DNA from: Rhizobium leguminosarum
GTDB lineage: Bacteria > Pseudomonadota > Alphaproteobacteria > Rhizobiales > Rhizobiaceae
Assembly (NCBI RefSeq): GCF_001679785.1
Contig: NZ_CP016286.1
Span: 1,860,001-1,924,000, forward strand
Reading direction: 5' to 3'
Length of the DNA: 64,000 nt
Positions 63,145 through 64,000 of the stretch are shown here, piece after piece. The translations under genes and the position numbers were made by a program. The notes under the pieces were generated by a model that worked only from the letters and a program-made list of their open reading frames with translations, did not search any database and had not been told where the DNA came from. Within the stretch, counting starts at the first letter, position 1; every line of letters starts with the position of its first letter.

Positions 63145-63378
63145 TCAGTTGATGGTAGCCCATTGGCTTCGGACATCTCTGGCGTTCTTCGACAGATGGA
63201 CGTGGGCATCCACGTGATCGACCCAATCGAGCGGGATCAAGTGGTGCTTTCCATCCCCCGAGTCGGTCTTCGTCAGTTTGATGCGGGTGGTGCCGTCGAG
63301 GTGATCGACCGTCCCGACATGGGTGCCGTCGGCAGCCCGAACTTCCATATGTTCACGAATCTGATCTGCGGAAATCAT
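63145..63378 (-). CDS. DUF2171 family protein
   Basis: A 77-residue PRC-barrel-like protein of DUF2171 (ISADQIREHMEVRAADGTHV, then HHLIPLDWVDHVDAHVHL). It is often linked to stress-resistance loci, with function unknown. The ATG at 63378 has an AGGAGGAAAC site. It is followed by a hairpin and repeat copy 3. Confidence 0.85.
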   Translation of the reverse strand: MISADQIREHMEVRAADGTHVGTVDHLDGTTRIKLTKTDSGDGKHHLIPLDWVDHVDAHVHLSKNARDVRSQWATIN

Positions 63379-63459
63379 CGTTTCCTCCTTTGCATCATTG
63401 CCAGATACGAAGCGGCAACGAGGTGGAGCGGACTTGGTTCCAGACATCCGCGACCGTGT

Positions 63460-64000
63460 TCAATCAGCAGTCACGTCCCAATTGTCACCCGGGTTGAAAG
63501 TCCTGACACCAGCAGCTATTTTTTCAGTCTCCCGGCCCAGATCGGCCTGGTAGACCGTACCGTTTGCGTTGACTGCGAATGTGTGCACGCCGGTTTCGCC
63601 ATATCGGATCGGCCAGGCGATCAGTGCAAATCCAGCGATCATATTGCCGTTGATCACATAATCGAACTCTCCACCCGCGATATTCGGCCCTTGGCCGTCG
63701 ATGATTCTGTAGCGATAGCCGTAGTAGCCCTCGCCGGCCTTGGCCTTATCAAGCGCCGCATTGTCTTCGAGAGCGTTGCCCGCCGGGCTATCTCCCTCGC
63801 CGAGATCAGGCGACCAATAGAGACCGTCAGTTTTGCCGTCGCCGCTGATCAGTTTCTGGGCATATTCCAGAACGCCGTCATCATCGTGGTCGGCGGAAGA
63901 ATATTCCTTTTGGGCATCGACATAGGCCTTCATCGTGTCGATGGTCTGCAATTCGTTCTCGCCGACGCGACGATTGATGATCTCCTCGAACCCGGCATAG
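63460..64000 (-). CDS. DUF2950 family protein (partial, runs off the window)
   Basis: The C-terminal 180 residues of a DUF2950 protein. The frame stays open to the end of the window (reading AGFEEIINRRVGENELQTIDT through base 64000), so the start lies beyond it. The KAYVDAQKEYSSADHDDDG and YGYRYRIIDGQGPNIAGGEF segments are family-typical. The function is unknown, and the protein is probably exported. Confidence 0.88.
   Translation of the reverse strand, partial: YAGFEEIINRRVGENELQTIDTMKAYVDAQKEYSSADHDDDGVLEYAQKLISGDGKTDGLYWSPDLGEGDSPAGNALEDNAALDKAKAGEGYYGYRYRIIDGQGPNIAGGEFDYVINGNMIAGFALIAWPIRYGETGVHTFAVNANGTVYQADLGRETEKIAAGVRTFNPGDNWDVTAD

Overview
The window reads as a chromosomal segment of a Rhizobium leguminosarum/etli-type alphaproteobacterium. 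Three things point there: the complete acpXL-fabZXL-fabF2XL-fabF1XL-adhXL-lpxXL cluster for the very-long-chain acyl group of rhizobial lipid A, an fnrN gene with two anaeroboxes spaced as in rhizobial fnrN promoters, and several families of rhizobial palindromic intergenic repeats (RIME-like and others). Coding density is high, third positions are GC-rich, and many genes overlap by ATGA.

0-13.6 kb is a carbohydrate-utilisation locus on the minus strand: a binding-protein-dependent ABC importer, a GH2 beta-mannosidase-type enzyme, a sugar phosphate isomerase/epimerase, a Gfo/Idh/MocA dehydrogenase, an aldo/keto reductase and a GH43 beta-xylosidase, with a divergent LacI regulator. 13.6-19.1 kb holds a second leucyl-tRNA synthetase gene broken by one extra base, a C39-like peptidase, a D-Ala-D-Ala ligase and a P-loop ATPase. 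19-26.6 kb is a mix of small enzymes (methyltransferase, two GNATs, two VOC proteins, carbon-nitrogen hydrolase), 6-phosphogluconate dehydrogenase, an AraC regulator and a PAS protein. 26.7-32.2 kb is the lipid A VLCFA operon, followed by fnrN (32.6 kb) with its double FNR-box promoter.

34.2-49.4 kb is mainly aerobic cobalamin biosynthesis. A minus-strand cobalamin riboswitch (49.0-49.4 kb) precedes cobP-cobW-cobN-cobO. cobE, a nucleoside hydrolase, and the coupled cobA-cobB-cobC-cobD set follow, and cobQ lies at 53.8-55.2 kb. cobN carries two RIME-like insertions inside its coding sequence. One sits beside a piece matching the 3' end of a tRNA, and the other coincides with a frame change. 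A third copy lies in the riboswitch leader. cobC carries four 21-bp tandem repeats in frame.

49.6-64 kb holds a ClC channel, an adenylate cyclase, an SDR, a glycine-betaine-type binding protein, an entericidin-like lipoprotein, LysR regulators (one an ArgP-like gene divergent from an ArgO-like exporter), and a stress-type group (GreA/B-like protein, MgtC, DUF3008, DUF2945, DUF2171, and a DUF2950 gene running off the end). No CRISPR array, complete tRNA or rRNA, transposase or phage gene was seen.
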